64,000 nt of DNA, taken from NCBI GenBank assembly GCA_964634815.1, contig CAZWMD010000018.1, positions 6,557-70,556 on the forward strand. The letters run 5' to 3'. The DNA comes from JALZVT01 sp964634815 (GTDB taxonomy: Bacteria; Pseudomonadota; Gammaproteobacteria; Pseudomonadales; Azotimanducaceae). Shown here piece after piece: positions 49,918 to 59,085 of the stretch; the first letter of the stretch is position 1, and each line of letters opens with the position of its first letter. The notes beneath the pieces were generated by a model. The model was not told the origin of the DNA. It saw only the letters and a program-made list of their open reading frames with translations, and did not search any database. The translations under genes were made by a program, and so were the position numbers.

Positions 49918-52647
49918 ATGTCTGAAGACAACGAAGATTTGCAGGACAAGCTCGACGAGCAAGACAAAACAGTCGCCGCTTCTGGTGAAGACCATGAAGG
50001 GGGCGCAGGTGGCGGCAATAGTGACGGCACCGGCGGCGGTGATGGCAGAGACGACGATCGGGATATTCTGCCGGTCCGCATTGAAGATGAGCTGAGACAG
50101 TCGTACCTCGACTATGCCATGAGCGTCATCGTTGGCCGGGCGTTGCCCGACGTGCGCGATGGGTTGAAGCCGGTACATCGGCGAGTGTTGTTTGCCATGA
50201 GCGAGCTAAACAACGTTCATAACCGGCCCTACGTCAAATCAGCGCGCGTCGTTGGTGATGTCATTGGTAAGTACCACCCCCACGGCGATTCGGCGGTCTA
50301 CGAGACGGCAGTGCGGATGGCGCAAGACTTCGCCATGCGCTACCTGCTGGTTGACGGCCAGGGCAACTTTGGATCGATTGATGGCGATCCGCCAGCAGCG
50401 ATGCGCTATACCGAAATTCGCATGAAGAAGCTGTCTGCGGAGTTACTTGCAGACCTCGACAAAGAAACCGTCGATTTTGTGCCGAACTACGACGACTCGT
50501 TGATGATGCCCGAGGTGTTGCCGACACGCGTTCCGAACCTGCTCGTGAACGGTTCATCAGGTATCGCTGTAGGAATGGCAACAAACATTCCGCCACACAA
50601 CCTGTGTGAAGTTATTGATGCATGCCTGGCGTTGATTGATACCCCCGAGATGTCCATCGATGACCTGATGGAACATATCACCGGCCCCGATTTTCCGACC
50701 GGAGGCATCATTAACGGTCGAGCCGGTATCGTGCAGGCCTACAGAACCGGGCGCGGACGAATCTACGTTCGTGCAAAGGCTGAGGTGGTTGTTAATGAGA
50801 AGACCAACCGCGAAACGATTTTAGTCCATGAAATTCCTTACCAGCTTAACAAGTCGCGCTTAATCGAGCGCATTGCAGAGTTGGTGAAAGAGAAGAAAAT
50901 CGAAGGCATCGCTGAACTGCGCGATGAGTCCGACAAAGACGGCATGCGCGTGGTGATTGAGATACGCCGTGGTGACTCCGGCGAGGTTGTGCTTAATAAC
51001 CTCTACGCACAAACCCAACTGCAAAGCGTGTTTGGTATTAACTGTGTTGCGCTGATTAATGGCCAGCCCAAGGTGCTTAATCTCAAGCAGATGTTGCAGG
51101 CTTTTGTGCAACATCGCCGAGAAGTCGTTATTCGACGCACGATCTTCCTGTTACGTAAGGCCCGGGCTCGTGGCCACATCCTTGAAGGCCAGGCGGTTGC
51201 CCTTGCCAACATTGATGAAGTGATCGAACTCATCAAGGCATCACCCAATCGGGCGGATGCTCGTGTTGCGTTGATGGGACGAGGTTGGGTCTCCGAAACT
51301 GTGCAGGAACTTTTGACTCGTACTGGAGCGGATGCCTGTCGCCCTGAAGATCTGGGCCCTGAATTTGGTTTCCGCGATGGTCAATACTGGTTGTCGGAAG
51401 TTCAGGCGATCGCCATCCTCGAGATGCAGCTCCAGCGACTGACGGCACTTGAACAAGATCGATTGATTGAGGAATACCAGAGCATTCTCGATGAAATCGC
51501 GGATTTACAGGATATTCTGGGTAGCGAGACGCGCTTGCTCACTGTCATTCGTGACGAACTGGGTGCCGTTCGAGAAGAGTATGGCGATGAGCGCCGCACT
51601 GAGATTATAGGGACCCAGCAAGATCTGACCGTCGAGGATCTGATCAACGAGGAAGACCTTGTTGTCACGATTTCACATCAGGGCTATGGCAAAACCCAAC
51701 CGCTAGACGTTTATCAGGCCCAGCGGCGTGGTGGGCGCGGCAAGGCTGCAACGGCGGTGAAAGACGAAGATTTTGTTGAGCACCTGCTGGTCGCGCACAG
51801 TCACGACACACTTCTGTGTTTCTCAGACCGCGGTAAGGTCTACTGGCTTAAGGTGTTTATGATTCCGCAAGGCAGTCGTGGTGCGAAAGGCCGACCTCTG
51901 GTCAATATGCTGCCCCTTGAGGGTGAAGAGCGCATTACAGCGATCTTGCCTATCAAGGACTTCGGCGAAGACAAATTTGTCTTTATGGCTACTCAGAACG
52001 GCACCGTCAAGAAAACACCGCTGGAACAGTTTTCGCGACCACGCACAGCAGGGTTGATTGCGCTAGAGCTTGATGACGATAACCAACTTGTGGGTGCAGC
52101 ACTCACTGACGGTCATAGCGACGTATTGCTCATGGCATCCAGTGGTAAGGCTGTCCGCTTTAAGGAAAGTGACGTTCGCGCCATGGGTCGAACTGCCCGC
52201 GGAGTGCGTGGCATAAAACTGATGGACGACCAGGCCTTGATTGCGCTCATCATTCCACAGCCGAACGGCGCGATTTTGACGGCGAGTGCCCGGGGGTATG
52301 GCAAACGGACAGTGGTGTCAGATTTCCCTGTCAAAGGGCGCGGCATTCTTGGTGTTATTGCTCAGGCAGTCACAGAACGCAATGGCGATGTGGTTGGCGC
52401 TACCCAGGTGTTTGACGGCGACGAGGTCATGCTGATCAGCAATCAGGGCACGTTGGTGCGAACTGCCGCTGATGGCATTTCTCAGCTCGGTCGTAACACC
52501 CAGGGTGTCAAACTAATCAATCTGCGCGACGACGAGACTCTGATGGGTTTGCAACGCATTGATGAGACTGAGGGCGACCCAGACTCAGAGCAGGATTCAG
52601 AAGCATCTGCGGGCGACTCGCCAGATACCGAGACTTCGAGCGAATAA
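49918..52647 (+). CDS. gyrA: DNA gyrase subunit A
   Basis: This 909-aa breakage-reunion subunit of gyrase has the active-site tyrosine Y164 in AAMRYTEIRMKKL. The quinolone-resistance region reads YHPHGDSAVYETAVRMAQD, with S125 (E. coli Ser83) kept and E129 in place of Asp87. The GyrA box QRRGGRGKA, needed for DNA wrapping, is present near residue 603 and separates it from ParC. The N-terminus carries a Gly/Asp-rich extension of about 45 residues, and the C-terminus is highly acidic. It is followed by serC, the common gammaproteobacterial order. Confidence 0.97.
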   Translation: MSEDNEDLQDKLDEQDKTVAASGEDHEGGAGGGNSDGTGGGDGRDDDRDILPVRIEDELRQSYLDYAMSVIVGRALPDVRDGLKPVHRRVLFAMSELNNVHNRPYVKSARVVGDVIGKYHPHGDSAVYETAVRMAQDFAMRYLLVDGQGNFGSIDGDPPAAMRYTEIRMKKLSAELLADLDKETVDFVPNYDDSLMMPEVLPTRVPNLLVNGSSGIAVGMATNIPPHNLCEVIDACLALIDTPEMSIDDLMEHITGPDFPTGGIINGRAGIVQAYRTGRGRIYVRAKAEVVVNEKTNRETILVHEIPYQLNKSRLIERIAELVKEKKIEGIAELRDESDKDGMRVVIEIRRGDSGEVVLNNLYAQTQLQSVFGINCVALINGQPKVLNLKQMLQAFVQHRREVVIRRTIFLLRKARARGHILEGQAVALANIDEVIELIKASPNRADARVALMGRGWVSETVQELLTRTGADACRPEDLGPEFGFRDGQYWLSEVQAIAILEMQLQRLTALEQDRLIEEYQSILDEIADLQDILGSETRLLTVIRDELGAVREEYGDERRTEIIGTQQDLTVEDLINEEDLVVTISHQGYGKTQPLDVYQAQRRGGRGKAATAVKDEDFVEHLLVAHSHDTLLCFSDRGKVYWLKVFMIPQGSRGAKGRPLVNMLPLEGEERITAILPIKDFGEDKFVFMATQNGTVKKTPLEQFSRPRTAGLIALELDDDNQLVGAALTDGHSDVLLMASSGKAVRFKESDVRAMGRTARGVRGIKLMDDQALIALIIPQPNGAILTASARGYGKRTVVSDFPVKGRGILGVIAQAVTERNGDVVGATQVFDGDEVMLISNQGTLVRTAADGISQLGRNTQGVKLINLRDDETLMGLQRIDETEGDPDSEQDSEASAGDSPDTETSSE

Positions 52648-52649
52648 GT

Positions 52650-53750
52650 ATGACCAATCGAAGTTTTAATTTTTCGGCAGGTCCATCTGCACTGCCGGAC
52701 GCCGTGATGGAAAAAGCCCAAGCTGAGCTGCTCGATTTTGAGGGGCTGGGTGCTTCTGTTATGGAGATTAGTCATCGCAGCAAGCAATTCATTGGTGTTG
52801 CAGAGCGAGCAGAGGCTAATCTGCGCACGCTGCTTAACATCCCGGACAATTACAAAGTACTGTTCCTGCAAGGTGGGGCAACCCTGCAATTTGCATCGGT
52901 GCCGATGAACCTTTCCGCGGCCAATCAAACTGCCGACTACATCGATACCGGCGCCTGGTCAGTCAAGGCCATAAAAGAGGCGGGCAAGTTTTGCAATGTA
53001 AATGTTGCCGCCAGTGCCAAGGCAGACGGCTACGGTCACGTCCCTGATGTGACCAGCTGGGAACTCACTGCCAATGCCAGCTATTTGCATATCTGCAGCA
53101 ACGAAACCATTGGCGGTGTGCAGTTCCATGAGTTTCCCGATATGTCCTCTCTGGGGTATGCCAATACGCCGCTCGTGGCCGACATGTCTTCCGATTTTCT
53201 GTCGCGAGAAATCGATATCTCACGATTCGGCCTGATTTACGCCGGTGCCCAGAAGAACGTTGCCCCTGCGGGTCTGACTCTGGTGATTGTTCGCGAAGAC
53301 TTGCTCGGCAAAGGCGGTCATGTCTTGCCGGCAATGCTCGACTACAAAGTGCACGCCGACGCAGACTCCATGTCCAATACCCCGGCAACCTTTCCCTGGT
53401 ATATGGCTGGGCTGGTTTTTGAGTGGTTGCTGGAACAGGGTGGTCTTGCAGCCATCGAAGTGGCTAACCAACGCAAGGCCGACACGCTGTATTCGGTGAT
53501 CGATAACAGTAATTTTTACAACTGTCCGGTGGTTCCGGACAATCGATCTACGATGAATGTGCCTTTCACCCTGGCCGATGATGAACTCGACAGCAGCTTC
53601 TTAAGCGGCGCCGCTGAGCTGGGTATGCTTAATCTGAAGGGTCATCGAAGCGTAGGGGGTATGCGCGCCAGTATTTATAACGCGGTGACACAAGAAGCCG
53701 TTGATGCGCTAGCGGGCTATATGACAGAGTTCGAACGCGATAAGGGTTGA
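52650..53750 (+). CDS. serC: phosphoserine aminotransferase
   Basis: This 366-aa class V PLP aminotransferase makes phosphoserine from 3-phosphohydroxypyruvate, and also acts in vitamin B6 synthesis. SFNFSAGPSALPDAVMEKAQ and the lysine segment LIYAGAQKNVAPAGLTLVIV are diagnostic, and SVGGMRASIYNA is near the C-terminus. It begins 2 bp after gyrA and is followed by pheA. With serA and pdxJ in the same window, serine and pyridoxal phosphate synthesis steps are covered. Confidence 0.97.
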   Translation: MTNRSFNFSAGPSALPDAVMEKAQAELLDFEGLGASVMEISHRSKQFIGVAERAEANLRTLLNIPDNYKVLFLQGGATLQFASVPMNLSAANQTADYIDTGAWSVKAIKEAGKFCNVNVAASAKADGYGHVPDVTSWELTANASYLHICSNETIGGVQFHEFPDMSSLGYANTPLVADMSSDFLSREIDISRFGLIYAGAQKNVAPAGLTLVIVREDLLGKGGHVLPAMLDYKVHADADSMSNTPATFPWYMAGLVFEWLLEQGGLAAIEVANQRKADTLYSVIDNSNFYNCPVVPDNRSTMNVPFTLADDELDSSFLSGAAELGMLNLKGHRSVGGMRASIYNAVTQEAVDALAGYMTEFERDKG

Positions 53751-53779
53751 GCGAGCACGCTCTTGTAGGGGATTCGCTA

Positions 53780-54943
53780 ATGACTGACGAGTCTGCAGAC
53801 ACGCAGGACACTCAAGATATTGCGGCACTGGATTCGCTTGCGCAGGTACGTGTCGCAATTGATGCCATCGATGTGCAGTTGCTAACGCTCTTGAACCAGC
53901 GTGCAAAGTGCGCTGAGCGAGTAGCGGTAATCAAGTCTCGTGATGCAAGCGAAACAACCCCGGTTTTCTATCGCCCGGAACGTGAAGCGCAGATTTTTGA
54001 TCGTCTTCGTGAGCTCAATCCCGGGCCACTCGCAAACGAAACAGTGGAGCGGTTATTTCGCGAAGTGATCTCGGGCTGCCTGGCTCTTGAGATTCCATTG
54101 TCCATTGCCTATCTCGGACCAACAGGTACTTACACCGAATCTGCCGCAATCAAACAGTTCGGTCAGTTCGCCCGACGCCAGGCGCTCGGCAGCATTGATG
54201 AGGTTTTCCGCGAGGTAGAATCGGGCGCTGTGCACTATGGGGTTGTGCCGGTAGAGAACTCAACCGAAGGCATGGTGAACCATACGCTGGATTGTTTTGT
54301 CGGTTCCAAACTCAAGATATGCGCTGAGGTGGAACTACCCATCCACCACGCGTTTTTATTGCACCCAAAGGGTGATGCCTCGGCGATAAAACGAATTGTC
54401 AGTCATCAACAATCGCTCGCGCAGTGCCGTCGCTGGCTGGATGCCCATTTTGCAGGCATTGAACGTGTTGCCGTGAGCAGTAATGCGGAAGCAGCGCGGA
54501 TGGTGTCCGAAGATCCGACACTGGCCTGTGTTGCTGGCGAAATGGCGGCGGATACCTATGGCCTGTCGATTTATATGGGCAGTATTGAGGATGAACCCAA
54601 CAATGTAACCCGTTTTCTGGTGCTGGGAGATCAGGATGTTGGCGTTAGCGGTCAGGACAAGTCATCGCTTTTGGTATCTACTCGCAACGAACCTGGTGCG
54701 TTGGTAAAGATTCTTGAACCTTTTCAGCGGCATGGCATTTCGTTAACCCGCATCGAGACCCGGCCATCTAAAACGGGTAACTGGTCTTATGTGTTCTTCA
54801 TTGATTTTGACGGTCACTCTGAAGAGTCGCGTATTAAGCCGGTATTGGAAGAGATTAGTGCGGTCGTCATGGACATGCGGTTACTGGGTTCCTATCCAAA
54901 AGCCGTGCGTGATCTGGCGGAGTCTGAAGTCACTCAGTTATGA
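53780..54943 (+). CDS. pheA: bifunctional chorismate mutase/prephenate dehydratase (P-protein)
   Basis: This is a protein of about 387 aa. An AroQ-type chorismate mutase (VRVAIDAIDVQLLTLLNQRA) leads into a prephenate dehydratase domain (IAYLGPTGTYTESAAIKQFG, YGVVPVENSTEGMVNHTLD), followed by a C-terminal ACT domain with the phenylalanine-sensing segment RHGISLTRIETRPSKTGNWS. It turns chorismate into phenylpyruvate. The start at 53780 follows AGGGG; an upstream frame overlapping serC is unlikely. The hisC often found after pheA is missing; the next gene overlaps by 4 bp. Confidence 0.96.
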   Translation: MTDESADTQDTQDIAALDSLAQVRVAIDAIDVQLLTLLNQRAKCAERVAVIKSRDASETTPVFYRPEREAQIFDRLRELNPGPLANETVERLFREVISGCLALEIPLSIAYLGPTGTYTESAAIKQFGQFARRQALGSIDEVFREVESGAVHYGVVPVENSTEGMVNHTLDCFVGSKLKICAEVELPIHHAFLLHPKGDASAIKRIVSHQQSLAQCRRWLDAHFAGIERVAVSSNAEAARMVSEDPTLACVAGEMAADTYGLSIYMGSIEDEPNNVTRFLVLGDQDVGVSGQDKSSLLVSTRNEPGALVKILEPFQRHGISLTRIETRPSKTGNWSYVFFIDFDGHSEESRIKPVLEEISAVVMDMRLLGSYPKAVRDLAESEVTQL

Positions 54944-56583
54944 GTGCCCTGCTGGTTGTCGGCTGCGGGCTGCTGGGAACGTCGGTGGCGCGGGCCTACG
55001 CGCGGTCTAATCCGGAGGCCAACATTGTTGGTGTTGAACCCGAGAGTGTCGCGCGCGAGGCGGCGAGCCAGTTAAGTGTTTATACCCAGGTTGTACCGAC
55101 GATAGACGATGCTCGGCGTGCCATTCAGACCTTGGGTGTTATCGGTTCCGGTAGCGAAGACGGCAGCAAGAACGGCGGCAAAGATGGCTCCGTGATTGGA
55201 ATTGCCGCAACCCCTGTCCCCCATCTTGCACAAACACTGCTGGAGCTTGCTTCGTTTTGCACCCTGGCCATGGATGTCGGCAGCGTGAAGGCGCCAGTGG
55301 TTGCAGAACTGGAGAACAACGCCCCAGGAGCGGTACCTGCCAATATAGTTCCTGCTCACCCCATGGCCGGATCCCATGAGCGCGGATCAAGCGCCGCTAC
55401 CGCGGATTTATTTGATGGTCGCTGGGTTTATATTGTGCCGCTCAAGGATGGCGATCCGCAGGCAGTTAAGGTCGCGCACCAATTCTGGCAGACACTGGGT
55501 GGCCACACTCAGGAAACCGACCCACAGCAACACGACCAAGCGGTGGGGTATACCAGTCATTTACCGCATCTGCTGTCTTCTGCCTATATGGAGGTGCAAG
55601 GCGCGCAGCCCGCAGCGGCCGGGACAGGGTTTATGGACTTTACCCGGCTGGCCAAGGCCAATCCGCAGATGTGGAGTCAGGTGTTGATAGCCAATCAGCA
55701 CGCCTGGAAGCCGCAGCTCACGCGCTATATTGAGGTTTTGCAAAGCGCACAATCTCTGCTTGAGACGGGCGATGTTGCCGCGGTTGAGCGCTGGCTCGAA
55801 GCCCGGCTAAATGACCGAGAGGGGATTGAGCGCGCGGTGCAACATGGTCCCGCAACTCAGACAGCTAGCAGGGTGATGCAGACGACAACAAACCAGTCCG
55901 AGAACCAGCCCGGGAACGTTGGCGGGGTACCGGTGATCACCATCGACGGCCCCAGTGGATCAGGTAAGGGCACGCTGGCGCGGGCTTTGGCTGAGCGACT
56001 GGCCTGGAATCTGCTTGATAGCGGCTCCCTTTATCGAATCGTCGGTTGGGCGGCCGAATCCCGTGGCGTGTCGCTAGATAACGAACAAGATCTTGCCCGC
56101 CTGGCCGAAAGTCTCGATATCGCCTTTGACGGGGAGGAAACCTGGGTTGATGGCGTGGGCGCTGAGTCGCATATTCGCACCGAAGAGGCGGGGGCTGCGG
56201 CCTCCCAGGTTGCGGCGATGCCGGCGGTTCGCCAGGCGCTGGATCGAGTGCAAAAGGCCATGCGCAAGCCGCCAGGTCTTGTGGCTGACGGTCGGGATAT
56301 GGGGACGGTGGTTTTCACCTCAGCGCCCCTCAAAATATTCCTTGAAGCCAGTGCTGAGGTGAGGGCGGAAAGGCGCTATAAGCAGTTGAAAAGCAAGGGG
56401 TCTCCTGCTAATGTGCGCGCCCTTCTCAAGGCGATCAGAGATCGCGATGAGAGGGATAAAGGGCGCGCTGTCTCGCCCCTGGTGCCTGCTGAGGATGCAG
56501 TTATCCTCGATAGCACCACAATGACCATCGATGCGGTCATCGATCGGGCTTTTGAGCTCGTTCGGGAACGCGGGTTGGTCTAG
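54940..56583 (+). CDS. fused prephenate dehydrogenase (TyrA) - cytidylate kinase (Cmk)
   Basis: This is one uninterrupted 547-aa reading frame. Residues 1 to about 310 form a prephenate/arogenate dehydrogenase with the NAD motif VVGCGLLGTSVARAYA, AHPMAGSHERGSSAA and YTSHLPHLLSSAY. After a Gln/Asn-rich linker, residues from about 325 form a complete CMP kinase with P-loop TIDGPSGSGKGTLARALAER, LLDSGSLYRIVGW, LVADGRDMGTVVFTSA and RDERDKGRAVSPL. In Pseudomonas TyrA is fused to AroA and cmk follows; here AroA is absent and TyrA runs into Cmk. ATG 55876, preceded by AGGG, could start a separate Cmk. A 4-bp overlap couples it to pheA. Confidence 0.9.
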   Translation: MSALLVVGCGLLGTSVARAYARSNPEANIVGVEPESVAREAASQLSVYTQVVPTIDDARRAIQTLGVIGSGSEDGSKNGGKDGSVIGIAATPVPHLAQTLLELASFCTLAMDVGSVKAPVVAELENNAPGAVPANIVPAHPMAGSHERGSSAATADLFDGRWVYIVPLKDGDPQAVKVAHQFWQTLGGHTQETDPQQHDQAVGYTSHLPHLLSSAYMEVQGAQPAAAGTGFMDFTRLAKANPQMWSQVLIANQHAWKPQLTRYIEVLQSAQSLLETGDVAAVERWLEARLNDREGIERAVQHGPATQTASRVMQTTTNQSENQPGNVGGVPVITIDGPSGSGKGTLARALAERLAWNLLDSGSLYRIVGWAAESRGVSLDNEQDLARLAESLDIAFDGEETWVDGVGAESHIRTEEAGAAASQVAAMPAVRQALDRVQKAMRKPPGLVADGRDMGTVVFTSAPLKIFLEASAEVRAERRYKQLKSKGSPANVRALLKAIRDRDERDKGRAVSPLVPAEDAVILDSTTMTIDAVIDRAFELVRERGLV

Positions 56584-56719
56584 AACTGCCTCTAACAACC
56601 CATACCATCATTTGGGTGTGCCACAGGGTCAAACCGGCACGGGCATGCGAGACATCGTTTTATTTAACTACTAACCCCTGGAGCAGGTTGTGGCGTCCGC
56701 CGCGGCCAACCACCTATCT

Positions 56720-58396
56720 ATGAGCGAATCTTTTGCGGATCTCTTTGAAGAGAGCCTGAACACTATTGAAATGGCCCCTGGTGCCATTGTCACCGGCACG
56801 GTTGTCGATATCGACAGCGATTGGGTCATTGTCCACGCAGGACTTAAATCTGAAGGTGTTATCCCACGTAGCCAGTTTCTAAACGAAGAAGGCGAATTCA
56901 GCCTTAACATCGGTGACCAGGTTAAGGTCGCGATGGAAGTTGTCGATGACGGCTTTGGTGAAACCAGACTGTCACGCGAAAAAGCGCGTCGTGCTGAGTC
57001 CTGGGACATGCTGGATGTGGCCTTCGCTGATAGCGAAGTGGTCAAAGGCATCATTAATGGCAAGGTTAAAGGTGGCTTTACCGTCGACATCAACGACATT
57101 CGCGCCTTCCTTCCCGGTTCCCTGGTTGATATTCGTCCGTTGCGTGAAACCACGCATTTAGAAGGCCGTCCGCTTGAGTTTAAGGTTATTAAACTCGACC
57201 AGAAACGTAACAACGTGGTGGTCTCTCGCCGCGCTGTGCTCGAAGCTGAAAACTCGGTAGAGCGCGAGCAATTGCTCAACTCCTTACAGGAAGGCCAGAG
57301 TCTCAAAGGTATTGTTAAGAACCTCACCGATTACGGTGCGTTTGTTGACCTGGGTGGTGTTGACGGTCTGCTGCACATCACGGACATGGCGTGGCGTCGA
57401 ATTCGTCATCCCTCCGAGATGGTTAACGTCGGCGACGAAGTCGATGTGAAGATTCTGAAGTTCGATCGGGACAAGAACCGTGTGTCGCTGGGCATGAAGC
57501 AGCTTGGTGATGATCCCTGGGTGGAAATCACTCGCCGCTACCCCGAGAACAGCCGGGTGCAGGCGACGGTCACCAACCTTACCGATTACGGCTGCTTTGC
57601 CGAAATTGAGGAAGGTGTAGAAGGCCTGGTGCACGTCTCTGAAATGGACTGGACCAACAAGAACATCCATCCGTCCAAGGTTGTCACTGTTGGTGATGCC
57701 GTAGAAGTGATGGTGCTCGACATCGACGAGGAGCGTCGTCGTATTTCTCTGGGCATCAAGCAGTGCCGAACAAACCCCTGGGAAGAGTTCAGCGCGCTGC
57801 ACAAGAAAGGCGACAAGATGTCCGGCAAGATCAAGTCGATTACCGACTTTGGCATCTTCATTGGGCTTGATGGCGGCATCGACGGCCTGGTTCACCTGTC
57901 TGATATTTCCTGGAACGAAGTTGGTGAAACCGCTGTTCGTCGTTACTCGAAAGGTGAGGAAATCGAGACGGTCATCCTGTCTATCGATCCGGATCGTGAG
58001 CGTATTTCTCTGGGCATCAAGCAGCTTGATGGTGATCCCTGGAGTGATTACACCAACGAAAACGAGCGCAACAGCATCGTGCCGGCAACCGTTGTTTCGG
58101 TTGAGCAGCGCGAAGCCATTGTGAAGCTCGCCGACGATGTGGAAGCCACCTTGCGCTCAAACGAGATCAAGATCGATCGTGTGGAAGACGCTCGAATGGA
58201 GCTGTCCGAGGGCCAGGAGATTGAGGTCAAGATTATTAATATTGACCGCAAAAACCGGGGCATCGCGGTTTCTATCAAAGCCAAGGACGAAGCTGAGGAA
58301 CGGGCTGCTGTCGAAGAGCACAAGGCCGTTGAGCCTGAACGCGCAGCGACAACCCTTGGTGATCTCATCAAGGCCCAAATGGATCAGCAGGACTAG
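56720..58396 (+). CDS. rpsA: 30S ribosomal protein S1
   Basis: This is a protein of about 558 aa with six S1 RNA-binding repeats, recognisable by recurring segments such as TDYGAFVDLGGVDGLLHITD, TDYGCFAEIEEGVEGLVHVS and TDFGIFIGLDGGIDGLVHLS. It helps unstructured mRNA bind to the ribosome. The start at 56720 (MSESFADLFEESLNTIE) matches the family. A GTG at 56690 preceded by GGAG would add ten residues and cannot be excluded. It lies 136 bp after the TyrA-Cmk gene, in the conserved cmk-rpsA-ihfB order. Confidence 0.97.
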   Translation: MSESFADLFEESLNTIEMAPGAIVTGTVVDIDSDWVIVHAGLKSEGVIPRSQFLNEEGEFSLNIGDQVKVAMEVVDDGFGETRLSREKARRAESWDMLDVAFADSEVVKGIINGKVKGGFTVDINDIRAFLPGSLVDIRPLRETTHLEGRPLEFKVIKLDQKRNNVVVSRRAVLEAENSVEREQLLNSLQEGQSLKGIVKNLTDYGAFVDLGGVDGLLHITDMAWRRIRHPSEMVNVGDEVDVKILKFDRDKNRVSLGMKQLGDDPWVEITRRYPENSRVQATVTNLTDYGCFAEIEEGVEGLVHVSEMDWTNKNIHPSKVVTVGDAVEVMVLDIDEERRRISLGIKQCRTNPWEEFSALHKKGDKMSGKIKSITDFGIFIGLDGGIDGLVHLSDISWNEVGETAVRRYSKGEEIETVILSIDPDRERISLGIKQLDGDPWSDYTNENERNSIVPATVVSVEQREAIVKLADDVEATLRSNEIKIDRVEDARMELSEGQEIEVKIINIDRKNRGIAVSIKAKDEAEERAAVEEHKAVEPERAATTLGDLIKAQMDQQD

Positions 58397-58432
58397 ACCC
58401 TGATCTGGCGATCAATCTGCACATGGATAGAC

Positions 58433-58480
58433 GCAACTGGCTGAAAAATAAGACATATTTGTTGTTTTTCAGTCAGTTGC
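58433..58480. terminator. long hairpin after rpsA
   Basis: GCAACTGGCTGAAAAA (58433-58448) pairs with TTTTTCAGTCAGTTGC (58465-58480) over 16 bp with one G-U pair, around a 16-nt loop. It lies 36 bp after the rpsA stop and 82 bp before ihfB. The U-tract is inside the stem rather than after it, so it is an atypical terminator. Attenuation, processing or mRNA stabilisation between rpsA and ihfB are alternatives. Confidence 0.55.
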
Positions 58481-58562
58481 TGTGATAAGTTTCACGCTTG
58501 TGCGTGGCCAGAGTGTGATCGATTGTGACGAGCCCAAGTGACGAGACTCCAAGTAATAAGTT

Positions 58563-58883
58563 ATGACAAAGTCTGAACTTATTGACCGCATCACAGAGCA
58601 TCAAACCCAACTCAGCAGCAAAGATGTTGAGCTGGCGGTGAAAACCCTGCTAGAGCAAATGTCGCAATCGCTTTCCCAAGGCGATCGCATAGAGATTCGT
58701 GGTTTTGGCAGTTTTTCTCTGCACTATCGCGCACCGCGCATTGGTCGTAACCCAAAGACCGGTGAGTCGGTAGGCTTGGCAGGGAAACATGTTCCCCACT
58801 TCAAGCCGGGTAAAGAGCTCCGTGACCGGGTAAACGAAGGCTTGCAGCGAGAACAGGCGGCAGGCGTTGGCTCTGATTCATAG
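58563..58883 (+). CDS. ihfB: integration host factor subunit beta
   Basis: This is a 106-aa DNA-bending protein of the HU/IHF family. MTKSELIDRITEHQTQLSSK, RIEIRGFGSFSLHYRAPRIG and RNPKTGESV are conserved, and the beta-arm segment KHVPHFKPGKELRDRV matches IhfB. The extra C-terminal tail (EQAAGVGSDS) is slightly longer than usual. It follows rpsA, the standard location. Confidence 0.96.
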   Translation: MTKSELIDRITEHQTQLSSKDVELAVKTLLEQMSQSLSQGDRIEIRGFGSFSLHYRAPRIGRNPKTGESVGLAGKHVPHFKPGKELRDRVNEGLQREQAAGVGSDS

Positions 58884-58906
58884 GCGCCAGCTCTGATTCG
58901 CTCTAT

Positions 58907-59071
58907 GCAAACAGACAGCGCAAACAGACAGCNNNNNNNNNNNNNNNNNNNNNNNNNNNNNNNNNNNNNNNNNNNNNNNNNNNNNNNNNNNNNNNNNNNN
59001 NNNNNNNNNNNNNNNNNNNNNNNNNNNNNNNNGCAAACAGACAGCGCAAACAGACAGCAGAAATAGACAGC
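58907..59071. repeat. 13-bp tandem repeat array (GCAAACAGACAGC) around an assembly gap
   Basis: GCAAACAGACAGC occurs at 58907-58919 and 58920-58932 on the left of the gap and at 59033-59045 and 59046-59058 on the right. A degenerate copy AGAAATAGACAGC follows at 59059-59071, ending just before the lapA ribosome site. The true copy number is hidden by the gap. Confidence 0.85.
58933..59032. other. assembly gap 3 (100 N) in the ihfB-lapA interval
   Basis: Exactly 100 N, flanked on both sides by two tandem copies of the same 13-mer. The gap was evidently caused by the tandem repeat and may hide more copies or none. Confidence 0.95.
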
Positions 59072-59085
59072 AGGAGAAGTAACAG

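Noticed and set aside
56690..56719. GTG start for rpsA with a good GGAG upstream
   Set aside because: Homologues begin MxESFAxLFEESL; the ten extra residues are not family-like, although this start cannot be fully excluded.
58907..59071. 13-bp repeats considered as a CRISPR array
   Set aside because: The units are directly adjacent without unique spacers and are far too short for CRISPR repeats; no cas genes are present.
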